Assembly (NCBI RefSeq): GCF_949628215.1
Contig: NC_134283.1
Coordinates: forward strand, 6,441,610-6,505,609
Source of the DNA: Phalacrocorax aristotelis
Lineage: Eukaryota > Chordata > Aves > Suliformes > Phalacrocoracidae
Length of the DNA: 64,000 bases
Direction: 5' to 3'
The notes beneath the pieces are model-generated. The model saw only the letters and a list, made by a program, of their open reading frames with translations, had not been told where the DNA came from and ran no database searches. The number at the start of each line of letters is the position of its first letter. The stretch's first letter is position 1. Shown here in pieces: positions 49,562 to 62,769 of this stretch. Made by a program: the position numbers and the translations under genes.

Positions 49562-52500
49562 AAGACTGCAGGATGCTCAACCTAGTGTTCAGTGAGATGC
49601 TACAGTGATGCATCTGTTAGGAACAAGCACCTCTGTACTGCTCAGGTCCCCTCACCCAAGCATTCATCCCTACACTGACAACTGTGTCAGGTCTTCAGGT
49701 CTCAGATGTGTTTGATTAAAAGGTCAAATAGCAATTTAAGCCCTGTTGCTCTGTCATAGACAACAAATACTTCATGGTAGTGTGGGTGATCCCAGCCTGG
49801 GTGTCATTTCTCCTTGTCATGAGCTCTCATATCAACTTTTGAAAGACAGATTTGATAAATTATAATAGCAGATACCATGGATAATACCCACATGAGTATA
49901 TATGTTCCAGGATATCTGGTTTTCCCACGTTGTTCTAATATTTATGGATTTTGTATGGTTGTAACCACTGCTACCACCATGACATGGAAACAGAAGCAGC
50001 TGGTGTATGTGGAACTGATAAGTCATTTCCTCCTATACTCAGGATTGGTATTTGACAGCTTGTCATGGAAAATGAAGCCAGGTGATGTTTCTAGTGTTGG
50101 GAGATGGAGAGAGAGCTATTTATTCTGTCACCTTCTATAACCTTTTTGGGCAATATGGATCACTTGCATTTCTTAAGATGCTGTGATAATACATTCCTGT
50201 TCACCCTCCTCAAAGAGATTCCTTCCTTGTCTCAGTGAAGCAACAGGTAATGATATGGACACACTTATTAGATTTGTCTTTAGATGTTTGCATTCCAGTG
50301 TTAACATATCATATAGCTATCTTTCCCCTTGAAAACAAGCAAAACACCAAAGAATAGCACCACCCATGCTTAGCATCACAGGAGTCCCAAGGAGGAAACG
50401 TCAGTAATAATAATGTTTACTTTCTTGGATGGGTGCATTTAACTATATCATTAGCCTGGGAAACTATGGGAAGCATAGGGACTCAAACCTAGTGATAGGA
50501 ACCTCCCTCCTAAATGACAGTCCTCATGAGTGCAGGATAGAGCTGAGATAGAAGAAGAGGTATTTAATGTGCAAGGAGTCAGTAGGATTGTCCCAGGAGC
50601 TGGCACCCTTTTTCTTTGTAATGTTCACTGTAGTGCTTGCCGAAATACAAATCAGTGGGGAGAGGGTATTCTTTCCTTCTAAAGTGGGGTTTGAGCGGGT
50701 CTTCTAATAAATCAACTACGCTGTTAAAAAATAATTCCCATGAAAGCATAATGCTGCCAAGCTTGAGAAAGCTATCAACTTGACAATAAATGATAGCTAT
50801 ATAACCATCTACGAAGAAGTTCTAAGGTTTTTTGAAGTTTCAATAGGGATAAGTGGCCTGTTGGGTAGTTTTCCATTTCTTGTAATATCTTGCCTTTTTT
50901 GATCAATTTGCCCTGTCCTTACATGTTGAATTTTGGCCAGTATCCCTAAAAGACTGCTAGAAACTCAGCACGTACTACAGGTCTGCAAACCAGACAGCCA
51001 TATAACAATGACTTTCCAGTTTCCATGGCGTCTAGCTCTGACTTCCTGTGGTACCAACAGGATTATGCTGGGTACCTGGCATGTCACGCAGGTCCCAATG
51101 TACTGATGTTCTGTTGTCCTGTGGCTGTATTGTGCATTAAGGGATGAAGCTACACTGTCTCTTTTGGTCTGCAAGCATGTAATTCCAATGAGCAGTATCC
51201 CCCACAGGGCAATAAACTCTTTAGTAACAATAATGTAGCAACCACAATAATGAAAAAAGTGATTACATTCTACATAAAAATATAAAAGCTCGTTTGATCC
51301 TAAGGTCCCCAGTGGCACATTACCTGGACTTTTATTTAAAATATAACATCTCTTACTTACATCTTATTCAGGTCCTTTGTTAACACCAATGTAAAACACC
51401 AGTAAAACTGTCATTGGAGGAATTTAATAAGGAGTGGGTATGGCTCAGTGATCCATGCTGCTAATTCTGAGTCCTTCCATGAATCTAACCTAGAAAACTG
51501 CAAGATGCTCTGCTTGGGTGTTTCGTTGCTGAACCCCAAGGAATGAAGGCAGATAAGCTGATTCCTTCTTTAAAAGTGGAGCTCTTTCATCTCCTAAAAT
51601 GGGAATGCCTCTAAAGCCGTAAGTAAGAAATGTGAGAGTCCCTTCTTGTACTTTTACTCGCTCTTCATTCATGATGGTTTCCCTGCAAACCCAGAATAAC
51701 TCCAGAGATCTAGAATGGCACCAGGGGATTTTCTTCCATGTGTATGTCAGGGGATCTGAGAGCAGAACCTAGCCAAACCCTACTCTGTAATCTACCTTGC
51801 TGTACTCCTACGGTATCTCATACTGGGAGGAAACCAACCCTGCTAAGTATTGCATGCCTCCCAGTATAGATAGTATAAACATTACTGAGCCTGTGGGCAG
51901 ACTTCAAAAGAGTCTGAATTCCAGTGGCAATTTTTTTGTGCTGTCCCTTCTTGTAATCTGTACAGTTGAACAGGAATATATTTGGACTTTTTCCATTTCC
52001 TCCTTTTTCTGTCAGTACCACATTATCTCCTTCTGAAGGCTCTGGCCTTCCCATCATGTCACTAAGGAATTAATCCCCTGCACTGTAAGTAAGAACATAT
52101 GGTAAGCCATTAGTCATCAGTCGGTGCAACAGACACAGTTTTGTTCTAGAAAGTGTGCTGGACAAGATGGTGAATGGAAGGATGGAGTTTTTCATAGGAG
52201 TTATATTCTCAAATCAGAGACAGATCTGAAGATTTAGAAAGTGCATTAGCAGGTAAAGTGCATTAGCAAATCCCCCTGTGAGGTTTAGCAAGGGCATTGG
52301 GCTGAACTTTGAGGCTGTGATGCAAAATAAGCTTCTACCTCCCTTTTTACGGAAACTTTCTGCATTCTTGGAGGCCAAGGGCCTACCTTCATTTCTGAGT
52401 GTGCAAATTGCATCATATCAAATGGAAGCAAACTAATTTAGGTAAAGAAACACATTGCTTCTCATTTTTCCAGTATATGAATGTATTGACAGTCATCCCA

Positions 52501-52672
52501 GGAGCTGCCTCAAAAATTCATCTATACCTGCCTCTTGCATGACATAGTCCCTCCAGCAGTTGGTGAACACACGGAATATGTCATGTATATTGAAACCCTC
52601 TCTAGCCCTGTTCTTCCCCCCATTATTTGATCACATCCACTTCTTGTCTCACTAGAGGTGTATGGTCAATCA

Positions 52673-52790
52673 CAGCTCTAGGGCAAGGACTGCCTCTTTG
52701 TTTTGTAGGCATATGGGCACATAATGCAACAGGACCGGTGTTTCTAGGTGTTAACACAAAACATTAAACTATTATGTATAATAGTAATCA
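52673..52790 (+). mobile_element. MIR-like SINE tail fragment
   Basis: AGGGCAAGGACTGCCTCTTT, GTTTTGTAGG, GGGCACATAATGCAACAGG, ACCGGTGTTTCTAGGTG and AATAGTAAT follow the sense strand of the long sauropsid SINE tail. In the usual form this reads GGGGCAGGGACTGTCTCTT, GTTTGTACAG, CGCCTAGCACAATGGGG and CTCCTAGGTGCTAC, ending in AATAATAAT. It is the same family as the minus-strand fragments at 5.6 and 30.8 kb. The core and head are absent. Confidence 0.6.
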
Positions 52791-53129
52791 AGGCAATAGA
52801 CTGCCTAAAATGAATGTGGTAAAAGGTGACGCCATTTCAAAATAATATCCACCAAAGGTCTTTTTACCTGAACAGCAGGTGAAATGTCTTTACAAAGAGA
52901 GAAGTAGTGTTGCAAAGCGTTCTTGGGTTCTCTTCCATGGAGCTGACTGCAACATCAACTAAGATTTTAAAACACCTTTGTTTTTGAAGTGATGAGCCTT
53001 TTAAAAATAATACTGCATGGGCAGCCCTAGTGAATAGGAATTGAGGGAGACATGTGGTACAATGCTTGTTCTCTTACTAGTCATTGACTGAAAATGCTCA
53101 CGAAAGGAATAAAAAGTACATTTGCCTTG

Positions 53130-53360
53130 TTAATACCATTTGTATTACATATTCATAAACCATTTTATAAAGCTCCCAAGGAAAAATTCAATTGTACTGA
53201 AAGCACATAATGGTAGAGCAGCCATACAGAAAACAGGCAGCATGTTACAGAATTAACTGCACAATGAATGAAATGCTATGTCTATAATAAACCCATTCAG
53301 ATATAAATTATGGGAGAGTAGATGAAATGTTTGTTAAGCAATAAAGCTTGCAACCGTACA
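53130..53360. promoter_or_regulatory. AT-rich block, possible conserved element
   Basis: TTGTTAATACC, GTATTACATATTCATAAACC, GAATTAACTGCACAATG and GATATAAATTATGGG give a dense run of homeodomain, POU-like and SOX-like cores without repeat or coding content. Called on texture only. Confidence 0.18.
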
Positions 53361-54699
53361 TGTGAAATTGAATGGGATTTATCATAAAATATTGTGGAGG
53401 ATACAGGCTGAATATGTGTTACAAATTGACTGAATTAAAAATAATCCAAGGAAAGCAAGCTTTTGGGAGACCAGAAATTTTAGGAAATGAGTTCATAAGC
53501 TGTTTAGCTCTGACCCAAAGTCCCTTGGTGCCAAGAAAAAGAGAGGCAAGAAAATAAGAACAGAATAATTTCTTAGAGGACCACAGTTACGTTGTCTTAA
53601 TTTTAACCTCCTAAATTTTGTCAAATAATCAGACTCCCTATTGAACAAACAGCATCTCACTGGAGTGGAGGGTAGAGAATTTGGCCCAGCAGTGTTTGGT
53701 TAGTATGATTTACAGTGGAAGATTTTTTTTTCCCTGAACTGTTTATCTCAGTAAGTCTGTTGTACTGAGGGCAGGATAGATGATATTTTGGTTGGACCTT
53801 AAAGAGATATGTGGTATGTTTTCCCAAAAGACCTTACCAGATATCTCAAGACAAACAACAGAGTTGCTAAAGAACACATTCTGTGGGATCTCATACCAAG
53901 TTTGCTGAAGTCCATTTCTCAAAATTACATAGCCTACGTGTTTTTTTGTTACTTGCAAAAATTGAAAATACTTACGGTTTTTAGAACATGATGGAAATAT
54001 CACACTCATGAACAACAACAAAAAATCACCAAAACCTTAGAATTAGATTTAAAATTCAAATAGATGTTTGTGGGATAGGGGGATAAAAAGTGGGTGGGAT
54101 AATTTCTAACCACAAATATAATTTGTACCTGTGGAAATGTAGGATAACCTAAGAAAAAGAGAGAAATCAGAACTGCAGAATCTGTGCCTGAGAGGGTTAA
54201 GAGCATTGTCCCTTTTCTTAAGCTTAGCTAGATGCTTTTTAGGTCATGTTTCTCCTTTTCAAGCAGTGAATAAAGGCTGTTTCTCAAAGTAGTTAAAAGT
54301 ATAAAAAGAAGTCTGGAAGCCAAAATACAAAGTGGTGTTTCTGCAGGGGCTTTATGGTGATTGTTCTGATTTACAGATGGATGATCCTGCATGTAGGCTG
54401 ACGATGAGCATAGCCAGGTACCACAGACGTGGTTGACATGGTCTTTATGTGTCTGCTGACCCTAAGATCCCTATTTCTGTGGGTGTGTTTCACTGTGGTG
54501 ACATTCTGATAGGGTTTGTCAGGCCGAAGGAGTAAATATGTAGCTTTCCCCTGATTAACACACCTGACTAACCAGTAGATTTCCTTTAATCTCATTGACG
54601 GTGTAGCCTAACAGAATCCTTTTTGGTTCGCTTCTGCTTGCTGTTTAATAAATGAAGGGATTTTCCTCCTCAGAGCCACACGTAAAAAGCACTTTGAGT

Positions 54700-54850
54700 T
54701 GTTATCCAGCAGCGTTTTAATTTCAAGAGGTAATGCTGAGCCGTTTTTATGGAATGGGAGCCGCTGGGCCATTACTGCAGAGCTAAATATAAATAAATGA
54801 GGAGAAATTAACTCAAGTAGACTCCATTTTCCTTCCCTGCCAAATGGATG
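54700..54850. promoter_or_regulatory. Block with HOX/CDX-like motifs, possible conserved element
   Basis: GTTTTTATGG (a CDX/posterior HOX-type core), GGTAATGC, GCCATTAC and AAATATAAATAAATGAGG lie within about 100 bp. No repeat or open frame explains them. Called on texture and motifs only. Confidence 0.18.
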
Positions 54851-56863
54851 TAGTTTCCCATGTATAAGAGATTTTGTGGATTTTTTTTTGTTGTTCCCTT
54901 TTTTCACTGGAAAACCCACACTGAGTACAATCATACATCGGCCTCTCGCAGTGTATCAAGAGGGGTTGGTAATGTTACCCTTTTAAGAAACATGGCATGT
55001 GCCCAGCACTTTTGGATTGCATTTTATTCGTAGGAATACGGGCTATGAAAACTCTCTTACAGAGGAAGAAAAGCCTGTTAACTTGTCAGCTTGCATCTGA
55101 AAGGCCAAGGGTTCAAAGCCGCTCATCAGCGTTGGTTGACATTCCCCCTTAGTGCCTTTGGAAGTATCAAGTTTGCCAGTTATTGACTGCATTGCTGAGT
55201 TATCTGTTGTATAAGCACAATTTCCATAAAGGACATAAAGCCGGGGACATGTTCACCATGCGTTTTAAGACACGGTTGATTTGATTTTCTCATTTCTTTT
55301 TTTCTCTAAACATATTTCTCTCAAATAGTAAATTGTAACAATATTATTGATTGTGTTCTGCACATAGAGCAATAACATCTATTTGGCTTTTTTTTTTCTT
55401 AATTATTTGCTCAGAGGGTGGAAAGCAGTAGCAGAGGTGAAATACCTTTGTCCCCTAGCGAGGAGGGCTTTCCAATCGAGATCAGCAACATGACAATTCA
55501 GGATCTGTTAGCACCTTAACAGACCAGGCAGATCCCCTGAACATGAAATCTTTCTCTGCACTTCAGTAAGAAATTCAGGACTTCAAATCTAAACCTTAAT
55601 ATTGAAACACCCATGTTTTTCTTTGATTAACAACTAAATTCCTGCATGATTTGAATAAATCTGGGGGAGAACTCTCTAGGAGCACAAGAATTTTAAAGTC
55701 AGTTGAGGGGAAAAACATGCCATATATGTCTGCCCTGGGGAAAGAAAATGCATCAGGTTTTGAAATGCCAAATGCAGGCAATTCAGCAGAAAGTGAATTC
55801 TGGGCAGGAACACAGCATTCAGCTGGTAGAACAACAGCAAAGATGTCTCAGTCAGCTCTGTCTTTTTGCTGTGTACTTTATGTTATTGCAAGTGAAGAGG
55901 TAATATCACTCAACGAGGCAAATTTAAGTCTTAGATACATGCGCATAATTATCAGTGACCTTTTATTTCTGAGAGAGAATTGATTTTGATGAGAGCCCTA
56001 CCTCCTGCTCTTAGGGCAGGGTCTTGCCCAATTTGTTTTACATGCTCAACGGTCATTATTTGGATGAACCAATCATGGGGATTGGCTATTATTGATAGAT
56101 CTGTGAGGAAATATGTCTAAGTTAAGTAAAAAAATAAAAAAAGACATGAAATTAACACGAACATGGTTTTTCCTAATCGGATACATGTTTCAGTAGCTCT
56201 TGCTAATGTGGCAAAATCTACCCAGCAGGATGCGATTGATATGAAAGTTTATTAAGAAAAACAGTTCAACAAATACGTTATACACAGGGGGGCATTACTC
56301 AGGATAAACTAATCTGGAAAATTTAAAATTATCCTCCAACAAATATTGGCCTATTGCAAGATGTGCAGACCTGAACCAAACCTTCTTCTAAGGTTCATCA
56401 AAATGTTACAGTAATTTTTTGCTATTCTGAAGCAGCTCTCATCCTGAGGAACTGCCAGGTTTTCTGACACATCGTAATAGGAGGGCAAAGGACTCTTATG
56501 ACACATATATAATGCCCACTTAGCAGGTGGGAGAAACAGGGAGTGCTCAAGCTCATGTGTCCCGTAATTTTAGGAGTCATGATTAAAAGCTGAGTCCTGC
56601 ATCTCTGGAAGAATCTCGGTTGGGCACAGGAGGAGCTCTCAGCTTTCTGACTCATATGGAAGAGTGCTTTGTGTCTTCCTAAATGAAGGTCCAGATCATG
56701 GTCTGGATGGTTGACAGTGGTGCGGTGCGTGCCAGAATCTCCCCCTGGCTTTATGAAAAGCGGTAGGTGCTCTGCGCCTACATGTCTCTACTTGTTTACG
56801 CAAAAAATCTGGCTCCCAAAATTAGTGAATGCTTTTCAAGAATTTTGTCCAAACAGTTTGCTG

Positions 56864-56945
56864 CAGTGAGTTAGTAGCAGAAGTATGAATAGAGCCCAGG
56901 GCTCCTCACTCCTGGCCCCGTGCACTAACCACCAAGACCGTTTAC
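56864..56945 (-). mobile_element. MIR-like SINE fragment, tRNA-related head
   Basis: On the plus strand GTGAGTTAGTAGCAGAAGTA, GAATAGAGCCCAGGGCTCC, TCACTCCTGGCCCC and GTGCACTAACCACCAAGACC match the reverse complement of the MIR-like head. In the usual form this reads GGGAATAGAACCCAGGAGTCC, TGACTCCCAGCCCC and GCTCTAACCACTAGACC. The GAATAGAGCCC part corresponds to the B-box region (GGTTCTATTC) of the tRNA-derived promoter. The tail and core are missing. Confidence 0.75.
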
Positions 56946-57879
56946 TTTTCTAGCCAGGGCCAGAGTGAAGATGTGAAAATACCACAGGCAAAATTTGGTT
57001 TTTTTCAATTTTTCCACTCAGTTTTGCAGACTCAGGAGGTTTGGTTAGCTCTCCATGTTGAGCAAGAGGATAATATTGGCTTTGCCATGGAGTTTTTCAC
57101 TCCTAGGTGTATGAAAGATGAATCTTTCATCTTGCTTTCCCCTCTGACCTCTGCTTGAAGGCGAGTGGAGATGTATGTTATTTTTCCTTTGGAGAAACTG
57201 GTATAGAAAGAGGGGTGGGCAAGGAGAACTCAGCCAGTTGGGGTACTGGCGTCAACCTCTTGTTGGCAAAGAGGATGGGGAGAACAGGCAGGCCGGGAAT
57301 AGCAAATGGTCGACAGTCCTGGTCTGTGCTGTTGATTACATCCTCCAGTGATCCAGCCAGGGGATCAGCGGGCCAGTTGTGCCCAGTCATTAAGGAAAGG
57401 CACGTCTGTAATTAATGGCAAAGGGCCTGATACAATAAAATGCATGTCTGCCTTCTGCATTGTGAAGCCCGCACAGGGCTGCAAAAGACGCCAAAGAAAA
57501 TCAATGTTAAGCAGCTTGTATGGATTTGTGCAGACCTATACAGTGCCAAAGTCCAGACATATTTCTCATTGAGCTGAGTCCTCGTATGTTTTATTTATAA
57601 TTTAATGCTCAAATTTATGAAGGAGATGCATGGCAGAGGGAGAACCCATAACCTTGTCATTTCTTTTCTTAAAGCAGCAGCTACTAGATCGAGAAAAGAA
57701 TTACGGCCTCCTCCTTCTCTCTGACTCCCCGGCATAAAGTGTAACATGATAGAAATTTTTTTCCCTCTGAGTTTGTTTTCACTGAATCGGCTGTACAGCT
57801 GAGTTGCCTGTTGCATATCACACAGCAAGTTTTTATCAAAATTGTGAACTGCCAATCACTTGCTCTAAACTAAATCACC

Positions 57880-58180
57880 TCAGATGTTATTCATCAAGCA
57901 TGCCATGTTACATTATAGACGTTCATAACTCAGACACTTAAGGTATGAAAGAAATTAATTGCCTGCATTATTTTCCATAAAAACAAATAAACAGCACTAG
58001 GTGCCTCTTAAAGTCAATCAGAGGATTGATTTTAAATCAAATTGTATTTCACCGTACTTCAAGCACTCACCACTAGAAGCTGTAATCTTGGGACTTTAAA
58101 TATGGATACTGTAATTTCAGCATGGCACATGCTTTAAACATTTGTATTGAAATTTAAACCATTGTCGTAAGAAAATAAAA
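57880..58180. promoter_or_regulatory. AT-rich block with small palindrome, enhancer candidate
   Basis: AAATTAATTGCCTGCATTAT and CATAAAAACAAATAAACAGC (forkhead-like AAATAAACA) precede TTGATTT-T-AAATCAA (58026-58040), an exact inverted repeat around one T. No transposon family or open frame accounts for the block. The motifs are seen; a regulatory role is inferred. Confidence 0.25.
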
Positions 58181-58869
58181 AGAGTATACATGAACATGTA
58201 TTAAACATGACAGCAACATTAACAGCCCTGTTTGGAGGGAGGAAGGATTTTAACACAATACATTATTTACGGGTCTCTTTTGTATTGTTCCACCATGATA
58301 CCAGGATTACATTTTCCCTGAAACTGTGGGTCAGGCTTTTCCCCTTCTGACATCAGCCACATTTGTATTACGAAGCCCAGATGAAACAACAAGGTGCAGG
58401 ATTTCTGCTGGCGTGCGTTCAACCAGATCAGCACTGCAGAGCGTGCAGAGCTTAATTGAATTGTACTGGAAACCTAAAAGAGAAGAGGCTGCCAGGGAAA
58501 GAACACAGGTTCCTGCAATGGAGAAGACCTAATGACAGGAGAACCTCAAAATGTTTTTTTCCATTAAATTGCCAAGAACAGGTAGGAGTCCAAAACTCAC
58601 ACAAGACTCCTGGGTAGGGATCCAAAAGTTGCATATATTTCCATGTTCATTTGAATTACCCAAATGGCCTGGTTCAGCAGAATCTGAGCTGGGAGTCTCA
58701 GGGAACGGCTGTCACATGAGATGTCTAGTTAAATTTAGTTAAACAGTTAAATACTACCACTTTTATAAGCAAAAGAAAAGAAACTCCACCTAATCCAAAA
58801 CATCTCACATTTTCTTTAACAAAAACATTTGTTTCCTCTTTTATCCCCCCTTTTTCGTGCCATAAATCT

Positions 58870-59060
58870 GTCAGTTGTTTAAAAGATGTGATTGCCCTTA
58901 TAAATGTATTGAAGATAAGCTAGGTTGTAAAGGATTCAGGTTCATGAACTGTGTTTATACAGTCTATTGTTTAGTACTCATGAATATTTGATTCTTGTCC
59001 TTCCTGCACAAATATTCAATCAGATACCATTCAAATTGATAACAGGTGTCTGATCTGGGA
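58870..59060. promoter_or_regulatory. Forkhead/SOX-like motif cluster, enhancer candidate
   Basis: GTGTTTATACAG carries a forkhead-type TGTTTA (58952-58957). It is followed by ATTGTT (58966-58971, SOX-type), CATGAATATTTGATTC, AAATATTCAATCAG and CAAATTGATAACAGG (GATA core). The sequence is unique and non-coding. Called on motif density only. Confidence 0.22.
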
Positions 59061-61689
59061 AAAAATGGCAATGTTCTTTGACTGGAGATGTGACTGTAAT
59101 ACAACTCAACTTCAGCCATGGAGTACGAAGGAGCGTCACACATTTCAGACAGGACCTGTTGAGAGAGAGAGTTCCTAATTAAAACAGCATACCATGTAAT
59201 TGTCTGGTAGGTTTTCAGTAAGAAACCATCCCAAAGTGCATTAATTGCGATTTATTTTTTTGTGTCTTTATGTGAAATGGAGAATGCATCATAATTTTTA
59301 AAAATTGCATGTTCTGATGAGAGGTTATGTAGAGAGAAGAATACAAATCTCTGTAGTCTGCAATTCCATAGGTCCCTTACATTCCCAGTATTAAAAAACT
59401 GACTGTGATTTCCCCCGACCATGTGATGACCAGGAGACATAGAATAATTGCATTATGTGATATATTATTTAAGATCCAGTAAGAAGGTGCCTGTTTCTTA
59501 AAGCACAGATGCTTTTCAGATGAGTTTCAACTTTCCACTACTGGAAGCTTCCTGTAAGTCACTTTACATACTGAAGGAAAACAAAATGTGCATAGAAACA
59601 GCAGGGAGCAGGACCTGCTAGTGTATCCTTGAACCTCGGAGCAGTGCTCATTTCTTGCTCAGGGAGGTTTGTTGACATGAACAAAGTTATGCCTGATATG
59701 GAAGGAGTAGCTGCAGAGTGAATATAGATATATAACTGGAATTTTGCTCCCAGGCACATGAAAATAAGTCTGAGGAGTCAGAGGTCCAATATGTTCAACT
59801 AAAGCAAATACAAGTTTAGTCATTGAATGAACCAAGGCAAAAATCAATTCTTAGTTGGCATTAGGAAATACAGAGTATATTCCATGTGTAATTAACTGAT
59901 ATTAATAGGAACTCTTTGGAAGAGCCATTGAGCAAATATGTAAATAGTTTTTATTTTTTTATGTTGTTGTTATGATGAAAATCTTCCTGTGGGAGGCCTC
60001 AGCCTTCTGAAGGGCATGGAAGAGCAGGGAAGTAGTGCATCAGTGCTCATGTGTTTTGCATGAAGGACCCAAAGCACTGTGCTGTGAAGAAGCAAAGTGC
60101 TTCAGTTCATTCTCGTTGCTACCCAATGCGTGGGTTTCCTTGCTGCGTTCTACAAGGGTATTTTTAAAGTTACTGTTTTGTCTTTGTTGTGCCTCTTCCC
60201 CCAGACCCTCCCACCCCCTGAGTTTAATGCTTAAAGAAGGAAAATTGGAAGCTCTGAAAATTATTTTCTCCTGGTTGCCAGTGAAGACAGTTTTTCATAT
60301 TTCTTTATTTACAGCACTTTATATTTTCATCAATATGGCTCTGTAGGTGTAGGAAAGAAGTTCTATTTTATAGCATTCATGCCCATTCAGTCTTTGACCA
60401 TACACATTTGACTACTGACATGGAAAGCTAATGGTGTTTACAGGTGGGATATGCTCAGACCACAAGCATTAGATCAATGAATGGTCAGTCACGTGAGGAT
60501 AAGGATTTTTTATAGTCTTGTTGGATTTATACATTTGAGCTAGGCAGCTGTTCACACTGAATAGTTCTCCCACATCCTTCAGCTCACTAGCTCTCACGTA
60601 TCTCCAAAAAATTAATTCAGCCGTGGAGCGTTAACTCTCATTGTTTATTTGCATCTTAATTATGGCTGGCAATTCTTGAATGGTATCAAGTACCCTCCCC
60701 CACATCTCTCTCAAACCTTCAGATCCATCTGACAACCCTCCATCCACTTGTTCCATCCAGTTCCCCAACACACAAAGTTGCAGCTTTCTGCGTGAAGTGG
60801 GGAGAGGGGGTGAGGTGCTGCATCTGCTATACGAGCTGCCAAAACCAAGGTATATTGCAGAGAGCTTTGCTCTTGTTGATTGAAAAGCCCTTTTTGGGTT
60901 GCTTGTTTGGGTAAAGTGTTTCTGCTCTAGAATGGCATAAATTGTAAAAGTTCTCTTTCTTTTCTCTTTTGAATGCGAAGCAACTGTCTGTTTCTGAAGG
61001 TTCAAACAAATGCTTTAGTTATACTCTGTCTGCTCAGCACTCCAGTGCACAAAACCTGGTATTTTTAGGGAGTGCAGACCCTGAAGCCAGTAGCACACTA
61101 AAACGTTCAATCTTCCATAAATATTACCCTTCCCCTGACCTTCCTTCATTTTCCATGCTGGATTCCACTTTTAAATCTATTCATTTTGAATAGGCAGCAA
61201 AATCCTTCCCTGGAATAGACAACACAGATACACCTTGCCAGCTGTAGCAGTTCGTAATGTATATATTATTGAAATATTGGCAGTGGTCTCTGAAACCACA
61301 AACAGAATTAGTTGTACCCAGAGAAACATACTTTCTTTCAGAGGCTTGAGTAGCCAACAATTACTAAAAATATCCTCCTCCTTTCTATAATTTCAGAAGA
61401 TAACATAGTATTTAGTGCACAAGTGACATAACACATGAATCAGCTCTCCATAAAGCCTTCTTTTTCCCATGGTATGTTAAAAATATTCAGATGGGGCAGC
61501 ACACAGAGACAGCAATTTCTTTCTGTTCGTTATTAGGAGCATTTAATTCTTGCTAAAAGTTTCAAGTTGCCTGCCTTCCACTATTAAAGTTTCTCTTCAG
61601 CTAAGCACAAACGTGAAACCTATCCTGCAACCACTTTACTCGCATGCGTAACCATAAGCACAGCAGTAACTGCGGTGACGTTTCTAACC

Positions 61690-61785
61690 CACTGCTAGAA
61701 ACACAGCAGGGAAGTGGTGGCAAGGCTGGGACTAGATCCCTGGCTCTGCTTCTCAGCACTCTCTCCTATTCCCTGGGCCACCGAA
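61690..61785 (-). mobile_element. MIR-like SINE fragment, head region
   Basis: On the plus strand AGCAGGGAAGTGGTGGCAAG, GCTGGGACTAGATCCCTGG and CTTCTCAGCACTCTCTCC, ending GGGCCACC, match the reverse complement of the MIR-like head. In the usual form this reads AAGTGGCAGAGCTGGGACTAG, then AACCCAGG and GCTCTAACCACTAGGCCAC. The core and tail are absent. Confidence 0.6.
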
Positions 61786-62769
61786 GGAGGGAGGGCTGTG
61801 TTGACTGAGGTGTGTTCCTAGTGTCCTTCCCATGGTGCCCGAGGGGGGCTGCCGGTCGGTGGCACTGTGGGAGGAGTGTGGAGAAGGGTAATTCCATTGC
61901 AACTCGGAAAATGGCATTTGCATTATTTTTTTCTTGTGGTCTATGCACTTCCCATCAGGAGTGGGCCATGGCTTGTAAATTGTTGCCTGGATCAGTGTGC
62001 TTAAAACTTTGAGGACTCTGAAGAGTTGTGATACATTCTAGGTTTTGAGTGTTTATCAAGTTATTTATAAGTGATATAAATTTGCAATAACTGAATGATA
62101 GTATGGATGATATGCTGTGCATCCTAGGAAGAGCCTGGCTGGGAAACTGGTGGAAGAGACCTGTTGGATAGAAGAAAGCATCTTGGATTGCTGCAGTAAT
62201 GAGCCTAAAACCCAAAAGTCAAAGCTTTCTGAGATCTGGACTCTGCTGGTATTCCTTGGCTTGGAATTCTTCCTTTTTGTTGCTGATAAGCGAGGATATG
62301 GTGGCGTGTTCCTTGCGCTTCTTTGGTGAGATATCACTTTATAGGAAAACCAACCTAATAACCAGCAGCTGCTGGAAGGAGTGGCTCTGCTTCTCCATCC
62401 CTCAGTATCACTGCCCTCTCCAATCCCTTGAAGGTGCACGCTCTGGTATCGTAGAGAACTCTTTTTCCCTCCCATATGTACTTTTCTGACAATTTAACTC
62501 GATGAATTTGCTCATGCTTTACTTGGATGTGCAGAGCCAGGAAGCAGAGACATATATGACCAAGTATGCAGGGCACTGCCTTACCTATAATGGGAAACTT
62601 CACCTATAGATTTGCTTGGAGTTGGAAGTTTGGCTGCTTCTGGATATTCAAACTGATTTTGTAGCTGTTTAATTCTCTAGGAAGGCTCTAGTCCATCAAT
62701 CTATTAGAAATAAAATAGCAGCGTGGATTTCTATTCAGCAAATGCTAAATGTTATTCTGAGAATTTCAG
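61786..62769. other. Unique non-coding sequence, nothing recognised
   Basis: The minus-strand frame at 62065-62475 (136 codons) overlaps plus-strand frames of 70 and 96 codons and has no recognisable domain. No transposon signature is visible before the L3-like relic begins. Confidence 0.5.

Larger units (their letters stand above)
45861..52672. other. Unique non-coding sequence with small inverted repeats
   Basis: No supported gene in almost 7 kb. Overlapping frames of up to 123 codons between 46.0 and 46.7 kb lie in three phases on two strands and are treated as chance. Two A12 runs (46318-46329 and 46382-46393) bracket an A/C-rich patch. A direct repeat AAAGTGCATTAGCA occurs at 52238-52251 and 52255-52268. 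Confidence 0.5.
52791..56863. other. Unique non-coding sequence, nothing firm
   Basis: No supported gene or transposon. Two AT-rich blocks inside it are listed separately as possible conserved elements. Open frames reach at most about 110 codons, on overlapping strands. Confidence 0.5.
56946..61689. other. Unique non-coding sequence, nothing firm
   Basis: No supported gene or transposon in 4.7 kb. A 124-codon minus-strand frame at 60631-61005 overlaps others and shows no domain. Two AT-rich blocks inside are listed separately. Confidence 0.5.

Noticed and set aside
52238..52268. Direct repeat AAAGTGCATTAGCA, two copies 17 bp apart
   Set aside because: Seen clearly, but a single local duplication of 14 bases in unique sequence is most simply replication slippage.
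62065..62475. 136-codon minus-strand open frame
   Set aside because: It overlaps two plus-strand frames and shows no domain. It is outside the L3 relic, so it is not LINE coding either.
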